A stretch of DNA of 64,000 nt from Pholis gunnellus (Eukaryota > Chordata > Actinopteri > Perciformes > Pholidae), in assembly GCA_910591455.2 (NCBI GenBank), contig OU342804.1, positions 17,390,133 to 17,454,132 of the forward strand, read 5' to 3'. Under the pieces are notes generated by a model. That model was not told where the DNA came from, did no database searches, and saw only the letters and a program-made list of their open reading frames with translations. The translations under genes were made by a program, and so were the position numbers. Of the stretch, positions 23,949 to 34,650 are shown one piece after another. Every line of letters begins with the position of its first letter. Position 1 is the first letter of the stretch.

Positions 23949-26294
23949 AATGGTCAGCGGGGGCATGTAAAAGAGTAGGAGAAGCAAATGTCTTTCAGTG
24001 TTGTGGTGGCTTGGTCAGAATCACAAAAACCTACAAATCGATGAACAAAAATGAAAAGCATACAAAAAGAGAGCAAGACGAGAACAGACCACCTGAGAGA
24101 GAAAAAGAGAAAGACCGTCTCGGTATATTAATGAATTTGTCTCAGGAACTCTAAGAAACAACATGGAGGAATACAACATTTTAAAAAATTCAACTTCTGA
24201 GGACGTGTCCGATTCCAACTCAGCATTAAACCAGGCAGCAGCTGAGGAAATATTACCGGAAATGTGAAAGTGACATAAGATAGTTATTCTTAAACAAACC
24301 CATCAGCATACTGTATCTGCAGAAATCCTAGCATCCCTATACTGTAGTTTGGGAAAGGTTTCTGAAACAGCTGGCTTACGTAATCCTTAATGTGACCATG
24401 AGAACATGGGAGACCTCTCCCTTTACCTCCAACATTGTTCTCCTGTGTTAGGATACATGTGTGTTTGTCCATCTCTGTACGTCAGCTCTGCAGGTAATTG
24501 CTGTGTTGCATCTTCTCTTAACAGAATGGCATTTTCCCTAATGGTTTTTTTCATCATGGGGTGGAAATAGTGGGCATTTAGCCAGCACTTTACTATATGT
24601 CTCAACCCATTAACTAGCAGCTTAGATAGAACACAGCATACCTCAATTTGAAGGCGCCTCAACCCATTGCCTGGCAACACAACACATTAGACAGCTTAGC
24701 TCACTTATATGTGTCTGAATTTACTAACCGGTCTCTTACTATACAGAGAAGCATTTGGTATCTGCTTGTCTTGTTCGGTATTTGCTTCAAGAAGTCTCAT
24801 TTAGCCAATGAAGGAAGAGAGAGGATTTCATTCTGTCTTTATCTAACTTACTTTGTCTTTAAGTTCATTACTGATCGTTCCATAATTATAATATATTATC
24901 TGTGTGACTCACAGACAGATGGTTTTACAGAGTGGAGGTTCTTACCCAGAGCTGACTTGTGGTATAGACGATATAGGCAAATGCTACGGGCAATCTCGAT
25001 TTATGTAACCTTTACTTTTTTGTTTCTACAATAAAAACAATCTCAAAGACATAAAGCTTGCCAGTTTCTAAATATGAGAAGCTGGTACCTGAATGTTTTG
25101 TACACGGCTACTCTTTACCATTTAAAAAGAGAGAGTTAAAGTTGGGCACTTTCACCATTTTTCACTCGCTTATGCAGTGAAGAGCTGTGCTGTAGGCTGA
25201 CGTAAAGGAGAGCAGTGCTGCAACACGGCTGCATTTTATACACCGGTAATTGGCTCAGAGACCGCTAGTTTCCAGGGTGCATGCTTGTCAAATACATAAC
25301 TTATTGGGAGTAAAATAAATCCCAAGCATGTTGAACATCCCATATTAATTTGGAGGCTTTCCCAATTAATAATGGTAATTACTGGGGGTTTTCATACATT
25401 TCCAATAGACAATTATTTATCCTCACAAAGAATTACTTCAACTAAACGATACTGAAAGTATTTTGGATCAACATGAGGTATTATTCATTGAGAAGCCCAC
25501 ATATACACAAACGCCTCGAGTGCATCTGTCGGCTCTATATACTCTATAAACACATATTTTTGGTACAAGGCTCCGAATGTTAATACGTATCATTTTTGTT
25601 CTTTTAGTATTATCCACTTTCCAATTAAATAATAACTAGCACAGTCACTGTTCAAACATCAGCTAAGGGCATACGTGGTCAGAAGATAAGTGAAAAGGTT
25701 GTACGAATAAGACAAATGAACAAAAAAAACAACAAACAGACATTAAACTTTATCACTACACAACAAAAATATTGCAGCTCAAAACCAGACCCAGAACTGG
25801 AAGGCCAGGGGAAATCAAAAGTCTTTACGAAACAGATCTCCAGATGAGATCACGGTATAGTACTGCAAAGCTCAGTCTGTGAGTGAGAAAACAAGGGAGG
25901 CAATGCAATGCAGCTAAACAAACTGAGCTGATGTCCCCAGTGAGGACATACATTTCTAGGGAATATCTCATACTTTCAAGACGAAACTAAATACATCATT
26001 TGTTTAGGGAGAGCAAATGAGAGGGCATGAAAGTAAGATAGAGAGAGAGGGAGAGAGAGAGAAAAGAGAGATCAGGGCAAGGGTGTATTGGAATAGAAGA
26101 ATGAGAGGAAAAGGAGGAATGGAGTAATAACAGTCAAATTTGAAGACTAATACAATTTACGTCATTTACTGCCGTAAAATTAAAAAACCCAGAAAGTTAC
26201 AATAACTTGGAGCAAACAGAACAATTGACAGAAATCAACTGTCAGTTTATAAGCCTCATCTGAAATTGAAAGATCGACATTCCCGGCAGGGAAG

Positions 26295-26492
26295 TAACTG
26301 ACTATGGAAGCAGCGGCGTCTCTTCATCAGCTCAGCGCTGAAGTCTTGGTTCCCTTATAAAGCAATTCATTCTTTTCCCTGGCAAGGCCTACGTTTTTGA
26401 CTTTATCCTGGAAGTTAAGGAGTTCAACCCGGATGGGCCGAGGATTGTGTCATCTCACAGAGTGGTAGGGCGGTGGTGAGCCCTCTCGATGA
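26295..26492 (-). pseudogene. L1-clade LINE ORF1 remnant (frameshifted)
   Basis: Reading the minus strand from about 26490 gives IERAHHRPTTL followed by a stop. A second frame then gives NPRPIRVELLNFQDKVKN, then LAREKNELLYKGTKTSALS and a stop. A third frame continues AELMKRRRCFHSQLL. The order 'IERAHR - RPrpI.V..LNfqDK - l..AR - yKGtK - aEl..kR' is that of the C-terminal part of L1/Tx1-type ORF1 nucleic-acid-binding proteins. At least two frame changes and one internal stop show a dead copy. No endonuclease/RT ORF of this element is visible nearby, so only an ORF1 fragment survives. The upstream part to about 26640 may belong to it but is less clear. Confidence 0.65.
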
Positions 26493-27274
26493 CGTGGTGG
26501 CTGCGGGAAATTGTCTCGCCCCAGGAAGTTCTGTGTTTGTTTCAAACAAATTAACTTTGATTGGAACGACGGAGGTTCTGTGAGACTGCTCGGTCATTAA
26601 TGGTTTCCAGGATCGGATGGAAGTTTGTATAACCACTTAATGTTTATGACAGACTGGAGATTCTGGTGGGTTAAGTCACGGCACAGCCATCTTATACTGC
26701 TGTCCATGTCCCATGTACTGCCTTGCTATTGTAATTTGTTTGCTTAATATTCAACAATAAACAGTCCAGTGATATGATTTAAGGGGAAATAGATTCAAAA
26801 GACATTGCCTCATATGCATTCTCACACACACACACACACGCATTCAGGCAAAAAGGAAGGCTGGGAGAGAGAGGGAGATGGAGAGGAAGAGAGAGTGTGA
26901 AGAGCAAACGGAGAGGGTTGAATAAAGCTTCCGGGCCCCAGAAGGCCGAGCTCTCAGACATTTTAATCAATAACCGCAGCTCTATCAAAGGACGGCTGAT
27001 AGGCCAGAGACAGAGGGATTGTTCTGCACTCACTGCCTCACCCCTAAGGAGTGACTCAACACTCTGGGCCAGGGTGAGGAGGAAGAGGGCGGCAGAGACG
27101 GATGGATGAGGAGAATGACAAGGAATGAGGGAAGGACAGATAGCAAGGCAGAGGGAGCAAGAAAAGACAACAGAGGCACAATTATAGACGCAGGCAGGCA
27201 GAAGAGGGTGACGTTTTTTTGATAGATTTTCTGCTAGTTTTAGTTATTTTCTGCCATTATGTCACAGGCAGACA

Positions 27275-27276
<2 letters not shown>

Positions 27277-27324
<48 letters not shown>
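27277..27324. repeat. (GT)n microsatellite
   Basis: About 48 bp of uninterrupted GT repeat. Confidence 0.97.
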
Positions 27325-27325
<1 letters not shown>

Positions 27326-27909
27326 AAAATCAAAATCTTTTATGTGACTTGACAGACTGCTGCAGCTCAGATAAAGACTCTCTGTGAAACTTTCTGCATT
27401 TATTTAACTGTGTGTGTGGGAAAAAGAGAGGGGGTGCCGTTATCTGAAGAAAGCTCAGTGCAGTGTCTGATACAGAGAAGGGGAACAAGAGAATATGAAG
27501 TGTGTGTGTGTGTGTGTGTGTTTGGTTGTGTGCTAACATACAGTAATGTCAAAATCAAAATATAACTGAAGAATTGCTTCATAATATTACATTTTTCTAA
27601 ATAAATGTGTTCTGAAAGTTTAACCACCAATCGTCAGTAAGTTGTCTGGATTCTTGGGTACACATGAAGGTATTGACATGAAATGAGTGGAAAAGAAAAA
27701 AATAAACAAATCACACCAGCCGCTGGGCGTAAAGTGGGGGGTCCAGTGGCCCCTTTGCCACTCCCTACCCCCTTACTATTACCTGCCTTGCTCGGAACAC
27801 ACCCATCTTCAAACTGTGCCATCATCTTGATCTCAGCTTCACACCAGTAAAGTTTCGTGACTACATCTTGCACAGTTCTTATGCTGTCACGTTGACCATA
27901 TCTGTCCCC

Positions 27910-27941
<32 letters not shown>
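27910..27941. repeat. (CAGA)n microsatellite
   Basis: About 32 bp of uninterrupted CAGA tetranucleotide repeat, eight units, lying just before the first copy of the 250-bp direct duplication. Confidence 0.97.
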
Positions 27942-27974
27942 GTATGTCTGGAAAAGTACTGATGCCGCTTCTGT

Positions 27975-28225
27975 GGTAATAATTTGAATGTGTGAAGCCT
28001 TTGGAATAAGCATCAATAGCTACACATTACAAGGTTGTCAGTACTTGTAGCCCGTTTACACATGTCTCAAAGGAAGGGTTGGCTCACAGCTACATTTATT
28101 CCCTGGAAATATGAATATGGCTGGTCACCATATCATGGGAACCTTTTCTCAGTGGGCTGACTTGTGCTCCGTTCAGCATTTTCTGCATATTGGAGAAAAT
28201 AGGCACCTTCAAACCCTAAACAAAT
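27975..28225 (+). repeat. Direct duplication, copy 1 (partner at 33723)
   Basis: From GGTAATAATTTGAATGTG to CAAACCCTAAACAAAT this block is repeated on the same strand at 33723-33976. By eye I count about seven substitutions plus a 3-bp length difference near the left end, so roughly 97% identity. Similarity stops sharply on both sides. It could be a dispersed repeat family with two copies here, or a local duplication. No coding frame is conserved. Confidence 0.9.
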
Positions 28226-28424
28226 CAGTGATCAGTGATTTTCTAAGCTGAAGCGGTCCGTATCATGTTTGTATGAGGGATGTGCCAGTGTTTCCCACAG
28301 TATTCTGTGGACCTTGAATCCTCCGTGGGCATGCACCCCTGCCAAATTTAAGAGGCTAGATCCATTGCAGAACGTTGTGCTCTTTTAAACAATTGTGTGC
28401 TGTTGTTTTAGTAGTGGAATGCAA

Positions 28425-28578
28425 CTAAGTACATACAACCAAGTTCCGTACTTTAGTAAATTTTGAGGTACTTGTAGCCTACTTTTCTTGAGTGTTTCCA
28501 TTTTATGTAACTTTATATCTCTAGTCCACTATATCTCAGGCGCAAAGATTGTACTTTTAACTTAACTACATTATTAGT

Positions 28579-28632
<54 letters not shown>

Positions 28633-28690
28633 TACAATATTAGTTACTAGTTAGACTACTTTGTGGATTCAGATTCTTAATACAAAATAT
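28425..28690 (+). repeat. Dispersed 'GTACTT...GAGTGTTTCCATTTTATGTAAC' repeat
   Basis: CCGTACTTTAGTAAATTTTG, GAGTGTTTCCATTTTATG and GTCCACTATATCTCAGG occur in the order known from a very common percomorph repeat. A related block is at 29285-29470 and an inverted short copy at about 39345-39435. A (TA)n microsatellite at 28582-28624 lies inside it. Confidence 0.5.
28582..28624. repeat. (TA)n microsatellite
   Basis: About 43 bp of uninterrupted TA repeat followed by poly-T. Confidence 0.97.
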
Positions 28691-29284
28691 AAATCAACTA
28701 ATAAACTACTAAATTGCACACTGAGGAAAGTCCCTGCACGGTGAGAGGGCCCAACAAGCATGTTGTTGGCCTAGAGAAGCGGCACAGTCCGGGCGAGGTG
28801 AGCTGACCCGGCCAGAGTCACGAGCCACTTTCACTTTCCGAGATGAAGCCAGTCGCTGCCACAGTCTAGGTAATGTATGGGAAACACTGCTCTCGTATCA
28901 GGATCATACACTTCATTAGCATTACAGTGACCTTTTTGTTCGCACTTAGTGGCCGTCGGTATGCCATCCACAGGTTGCCTTGTCCTCTCTGAGTGTAAGA
29001 AGCTGTTTAATGTCACAGACAGCGTGGACCACGAGGGTTTTTTTTAAAAGCAGCGTGTGTATACAGATAAAAAAACAGCAAAGCAAAAAAACATTAAGAG
29101 GTCATAAATCGGTCAAAAAACCAGTCCATACACAGCTTCAGGATGGGAGAGAGGGAGCAAGACACTAATAATATTTATATTTGAGGGAATAGTGCCATGA
29201 ATAATACATGGAGCATTTGGTTTGAAATATGAACTCAGTGTTAACATCCTGAGATGCCTGAGATACTGTCCGACAGTTGTGGTA

Positions 29285-29470
29285 GAAGTTCAGTAGTTCA
29301 GATATTGTACTTAAGTAAAAGTAGGCCTAGGAATTTTACAGTGTAAAAATAAGAAAAAAGCATTCAAAATGTCACTTAAATAACAGCACCAAAGTACCAA
29401 GTAGTATAAAGTATTACCTGCATCAAAATATATTTAAATTACCAAAAGTAGTAGTTTACCACCCTTCCTC
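29285..29470 (+). repeat. Dispersed 'ACTTAAGTAAAAGTA...CATTCAAAATGTCACTTAA' repeat
   Basis: ATATTGTACTTAAGTAAAAG, then GCATTCAAAATGTCACTTAA and GCATCAAAATATATTTAAA, follow the order of a common teleost repeat related in wording to the block at 28425. No coding content is seen. The two blocks may be parts of one original element. Confidence 0.45.
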
Positions 29471-32400
29471 TGTTTTGCAAAAATACTGGCTGAAAAAGGA
29501 ATAATGTAACCCTGACAGAAAACAATTAAGTTAAAACCCGAGTCAGAGCCCCAGTTTGGTTTCTGGAGGGAGACATGCGGGCTCTGTATCTCTCCAAGGA
29601 TTCAGAGTGTGGCGTGTTGTTCACGAGCCATGTGCTAAGCATTGTAAAGCTCCAAGCACTCACAATGCTTTCTATTAAAACTCTGCAACCCACTGTGCCT
29701 GTTTCTCAGAATGTGTGTGAGACTCAAAGTACCCCTGTGAGCAAGTGTGGAAGTGTAACAATCAAGTAATTAAAATGTACTCTGCTCATGTAGAGGTGTG
29801 TGTGTGTGTTCGTATGTTATCGAGAAGTGCTTAATTGCGCAGTTCTGCACTCTTTTACAATGCCAGCGACCACTGGCTGTGACTGTGTGTTTGTACACAT
29901 GCGTGTGCATTTACAGCTCCACTTGAGGTGCACATGCTTCTGTGTGTGTGTGTGTGTGTGTGTGCGTGTGTGTGTGCGTGTCCTGGTTCTTTGATCAATC
30001 TAGACCAGAAAAATCTGAGCTCAACTCGTATTACCAATAATTAATGGGCTGATTCATTTATCAGCAATATCATATCTTCTTCTTCTATCAGAGCTGTAAT
30101 GTGCAATTGAAACGTACCAAACCCTGCATCAGGCCAGCTAAAACATGAAAAGGACGCTGTAAAAGGTCTCGCTAGAGCTGCATTTCAATTTGAAATTATT
30201 GTGATTGCATTTGAATACTCCTCATTTGAATTTTTTTGTCCAATTGAAATGAATCTAATCACGGAGTAATTGTAAATGCAAACCCTCTTTTTCACTTCTT
30301 TTTTTTTACTCAAATAATACAACTTCACAAATATTTCACCATCAAACTCTTATTTGCTTATATTGTTGACATTGACTTAAAAAAACCTTGTTGAACTTGC
30401 TGTAAATAAATAGGTGAAAGCTGGTCTGCTTCATTCCTGTCACCACTGTTCAATTGTCGAGGTGTTTGTTCCACGTGTGAGAATCTCACAAAAAGTGAAT
30501 TATTTCCTCCATGCTCCATTACCAGCAAGCTTCACATCAGGAGATGCACACATTTATCAGTGTGTCTGCAATTCGAGGCCCGTTTTTTAAACATTTTGGC
30601 AAATTATCAAACCACCGTGTGGCCAATCAGCAGTGTATTTACAGTGACCTTTAGTGCTGACCTGTTACCACGGCTCTTATAAAGAGATCTGAGAGTGGCT
30701 TGTGACCTCTAGTCACTCGTGCGTTTAACTTTCATGACGGGTAGTTAGTTCCATGTTGTGCCTGGACTAAACACACAAAGCTGCTGCTGTAAAGAGTGAT
30801 CATGGGCTGATTTCATTAGATGTTATTAGTTAGTTATGTGCGTAAAAACCTAAAGGCATATTTTATCTCATGAAACGGAACGCTACTCAAAGATTCAAAG
30901 CAACTGGTCATGATATGAAAAGTAGAAATCCTAAATCTGCAGGGCCTTTTTGGATATTTCCAATCACAAGCTACTTTTAAGCCTTGCTTCATGCGCCGTT
31001 TCACTAGGAATTGACCCTCATAATTGCTACAAAGTGACAGCATAAACCACCTCATCATAGATAAAGGTAAATATGACAAAGTCTGAAATAGAAAGCATAT
31101 GAACGGACAAGAACAATTAAATAGAAATCCCTTTTCACATTCAGATTAGCTTTTTATCCCACTCGTATGTATTTGTTTAAGGGAATTACAATCTCAAAGG
31201 GCCAGTAGTGTGGCACATCCAGCTATGGATAGATGGTGCCGGACAATTTTTTATGCTATATATACATAAAGTGGACTTTACTTTTTCCTTTACCAGAGCA
31301 GAATAGTTAAATCTTTCAAATACCAGTACATCTATTCACCTGCAAATGTTATCCAGATGAATGCTTTTTTTTTTTATACCATCCTAATACTGTATACATA
31401 TGTAGCCAGATCACTGATCGTTCTTTGAAAAGGCTTCTATAGTAGAAGTTGACTGATGGTGGATCTTTAAAAGCCGATGTAATAACGACAGTGTGGAACA
31501 GGAAAAAGCCGATGGTGAATTTATCGACTTATTTATATCTAAAATGTAATTTAATGTCTGTTGTGCTGGAGTACTGGCTGAGTGCCAGTCTCTCAAAATG
31601 TGAGTTCTATTTCATGGGATCTTTATCAGGAGTTTATAACGTGATGTAGAAAGCTATTTTTAGCAAAAGTGGCCGTCATTATGTTAAATAGTGATGTGTG
31701 CGTCCCGGCATGACTGGTGGCGACTGCACAGCCATAGTCCACTACCAGCGGCCACTTCCTCCGACAGCAAAAACGTCTTATCAGCGTTGCCCTTTACACT
31801 ATAGTATGGTATAGCTGGGCAATGTGGTGGGAGTTGATAGAGAAAGGGAGAACACACTCACTGCAAGAGAGAGAGAGGGAGAGAGAAAAAGAGGGTCACA
31901 CAGAAAGGCCGTGGAAAGAGGGGATGTACAGGAGAGACCGAAAGAGAGGGGGAATGGTGAAGAGCAGTGGAAGCAGAGAAAAACAGGGACTTATAGATGC
32001 ACAAACTGACACCCTTTTGACATGAAAGAAGAGGAGAGAGAATAAAAGAGAATATTAAAAGAACTGTAAGCATGCACTTATATCTACACACACATAGACA
32101 CACAGTGCAGTCGGTGTGTGTACATGTAGTGCTTGCTCTGTGTGAGACTGTGTGCTTCTGTTTTTTTTTAGATGTGATTTTCAAGCTGGAATAAAAAGGG
32201 AGAAGCGTGAGGAAAAAAATGCACAAGAGCCTCCGAGATCAAAGACGGGAAATCTGGCACAGTGTCATGTGTGTTTTAAGACATAGAAAGAGAGGGGGGA
32301 GACACCGAGGAAGGAAGGGAGAAAAGATGGACAGATTGGAGGATGGTGTGGGACAGGGAAGGAAAATTGGAGAGAGGGAAAGGTAAGTGGAGGTGAAAGA

Positions 32401-32818
32401 GAGACTTTTCTTGTTGTGCTCCTGATTTTTTTCTGCACTCATTAAGTGTGTGGCTTTGATAACATCTACTGAGGCGCACACACACACGCGCACACTGCAG
32501 AGTAGCTGCATGTATTAGAGGAGAGTATGTATTGCTGTAATGTGTGACACCAGGCCCAGCTTTACCGCTGCACTAACAAATAGCCCGAAGCAAAACGCAC
32601 AAAAGCACAAGGTTGTATTCCATTCACTTACATATGAATGCATATGCGCTCGTGAGTAGAGTTTGAGAGTTTTGGAGGCCATTACATATATTGCGCACCA
32701 TACATATATTGTATGTTGCTTTTCAAATGAACACTTTGACTTACTCGCGGATGAGGTCCTCTGTGAACTCAGTGGGATTCACTGTGAAATTGGGAAGAAG
32801 ATTCAAATCTGTGGAAGT

Positions 32819-32839
32819 GGGGGGGGGGGGGGGGGGGGG
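32819..32839. repeat. Poly-G run (21 G)
   Basis: Twenty-one consecutive G on the plus strand. Such a run can form an intramolecular G-quadruplex, and it is also a typical place for sequencing or assembly length error. Confidence 0.9.
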
Positions 32840-33722
32840 TGATAGATGGAGAGATGAGCAGACAAGTCAAAACTATTCTTAGCCTGCTGCTGTTAACTGT
32901 CTTGGCATCCTCAAAAGCGTGCACACACTTACACCAACACGCGCACACACTGAGGGAAGAACACACTGTGCATCCGTCATCCGTATAGACCTGCAAAATA
33001 AGGGGAGGTGTGTGTGAGAAGGAGATGGAACGGCTACTAAAGTGGAAAACTAGAGAGGCAAAGAGCAGAGAAAAGAATGGGGAATAAAGGAAGCAACAGA
33101 AGAATAGAGGAAAGGATAAAGGACAAGCGGAGGAACTAGGAGAGGGAACCGATGTTCTCATCCTTGTATTAACTCTAATACCCCTTAATGTATCTGGCAT
33201 TAAAGGGGAAGTTCACCCATTTTCTCTGACCTTGTCTATAGCACGCTGAGAAGCTCTAGAGATACAGAGCCGGAAGAGATTGTCTGGCTCTGTGCCAGCA
33301 GTTCATCTCCACATTATTCTAATAAAATAAAAGAAACACTCCTCCTTATATTGCCGCATATTTTACCTTTTCTGTCATCCTTACATCTATTCTTCAGTGT
33401 CTCTCTCACATCCCTTCCAACACACGAGTATGTGTTAATGCGGCTAAAAAAATGCATATGGCTTGTTGAAAACTGTGTGCGGTACAATTTTAATGAAGCC
33501 ACAGATGAATTTAGTTTGGCTGTTGCAGCAGCGGACGTATAATACAGCAAAGAATAACAACAAAAAGCAACAAAAAAAACACATTATGCAGCTGACAGTT
33601 CTGAGAAGCTGAGAAGAATCTGTCAATGCACAGAGAAGGACACATTTATATTACAGAAAACATATACTCCCCCAAATACAGCCTGGAAAAGAAAATGAAT
33701 GAAGTGACTATATGAGAAGGCA

Positions 33723-33976
33723 GGTAATGATAATGTGAATGTGTGAAGCCTTTGGAATAAGCATCAATAGCTACACATTACAAGGTTGTCAGTACTTGTA
33801 GCCCGTTTACACATGTCTCAAAGGAAGGGTTGGCTCACTGCTACATTTATTCCCTGGAAATATGAATATGGCTGGTCACCATATCATGGGAACCTTTTCT
33901 CAGTGGGCTGGCTTGTGCTCCGTTCAGCATTTTCTGCACATTGAAGAAGATGGGCACCTTCAAACCCTAAACAAAT
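33723..33976 (+). repeat. Direct duplication, copy 2 (partner at 27975)
   Basis: Same strand and near-identical to 27975-28225, starting GGTAATGATAATGTGAATG and ending CAAACCCTAAACAAAT. The two copies start 5.75 kb apart. Flanks differ from those of copy 1, which suggests an interspersed element rather than a simple tandem duplication. Confidence 0.9.
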
Positions 33977-34301
33977 GTTCATTATAAACCTGGCCTGCTA
34001 GATGGTAGTTGACACCAGCAGGGTTCACAACCTAAGTCTTGTGCTTCAAGTCACTGCAGGCTAGTTCTGTATTCAACCAGACCATGCTCTTCCACTTACC
34101 TCAACCAAATACTGCCGGTGCCTAAAATGCTCTGGCACACCCATTAGTATCCAGTCAGGTTTTTTTTCCGTACTGATACGGATTGTTACTGATCTTATCT
34201 GCTATCTGTGGTCATTTTCTGGCCCGTTGAAAGTTTGAAGCTGCTCATTGTGTCATACTATACTGTAGTTTGTTCATGGGTGTGGCACCCAAGCTAGAGT
34301 A

Positions 34302-34313
34302 TGGGAAACACTG
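34302..34313 (-). mobile_element. Isolated hAT-like terminus
   Basis: TGGGAAACACTG is the exact reverse complement of the CAGTGTTTCCCA end at 28286. It lies about 325 bp after copy 2 of the direct duplication, while the 28286 end lies about 60 bp after copy 1. No matching opposite end is visible within about 1 kb. It may be an old element terminus. Confidence 0.3.
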
Positions 34314-34531
34314 ACGATCTCAACATAATAGATAATTCCTATTTCCTTCATTCGTAGCACAGATGGAGTTTCATAATGGTCATTGCTGAGGAACAAGGCT
34401 GATAACAAATGCAGCATCTGTTATTCACAGCATATTCGCCATAACATCAGCTCCAAATGGATTTGCATTGTACTAACTGTGTTAAGTATTTGCTTGTTGC
34501 AAAGCAATTTTATACGTTACAACCCAACCCA

Positions 34532-34562
<31 letters not shown>

Positions 34563-34620
34563 TGACTGTTCTTTACAGTCAGTCCTGCCAGCTGCTATTC
34601 TAAATCAATTTGAAGGAGCA

Positions 34621-34650
34621 TGCACGCACGCACGCACGCACGCACGCACA
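34621..34650. repeat. (CACG)n microsatellite
   Basis: About 30 bp of GCAC tetranucleotide repeat, seven units, CpG-containing. Confidence 0.95.

Larger units (their letters stand above)
15741..26280. other. Intron: no gene seen
   Basis: AT-rich, mostly unique-looking DNA. A CT-rich patch is at about 16060-16340, dense AT-palindromic sequence at about 16700-17040, a (TA)n run at about 21745-21766 and (GT)n at 23893-23948. A near-perfect short hairpin (ACCTCGCTA / TAGCGAGGT) is at 20211-20229. Frames of 80-130 codons (for example 20406-20747 and 24648-25034, plus strand) have no recognised domain. They have neither flanking splice signals nor a convincing initiation context, so I treat them as chance ORFs. 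Confidence 0.55.
26493..27974. other. Intron: no gene seen; microsatellites
   Basis: It contains a GA-rich block at about 26860-26905 and 27060-27200, (GT)n at 27277-27324 and about 27497-27521, and (CAGA)n at 27910-27941. Short minus-strand frames across the GT runs are repeat artefacts. Confidence 0.6.
28286..28889. mobile_element. hAT-like non-autonomous element or pair of element ends, with nested repeat
   Basis: CAGTGTTTCCCA at 28286-28297 is mirrored exactly by TGGGAAACACTG at 28878-28889, giving 12-bp terminal inverted repeats about 604 bp apart. CAGTGTTTCCC is a typical terminus of fish hAT elements. The 8-bp flanks (GGATGTGC and CTCTCGTA) do not match, so a clean hAT target-site duplication is absent. 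The two ends may belong to different insertions. The interior contains an ACTTGTAGCCTACTTTTC-type repeat and a (TA)n run. No transposase frame is present. Confidence 0.45.
28890..33722. other. Intron: no gene seen; repeats and purine-rich tracts
   Basis: A second ACTTAAGTAAAAGTA-type repeat block is at about 29285-29470 and (GT)n at about 29940-29980. Purine-rich stretches lie at about 31860-32060, 32280-32410 and 33000-33150. A 21-base G run is at 32819-32839. Reading frames over the purine tracts (up to 143 codons on the minus strand) are Ser/Leu/Phe-rich and are artefacts of composition. Confidence 0.55.

Noticed and set aside
24648..25034. 128-codon plus-strand ORF
   Set aside because: Hydrophobic and aromatic-rich translation of AT-rich DNA with no recognised family or exon boundaries.
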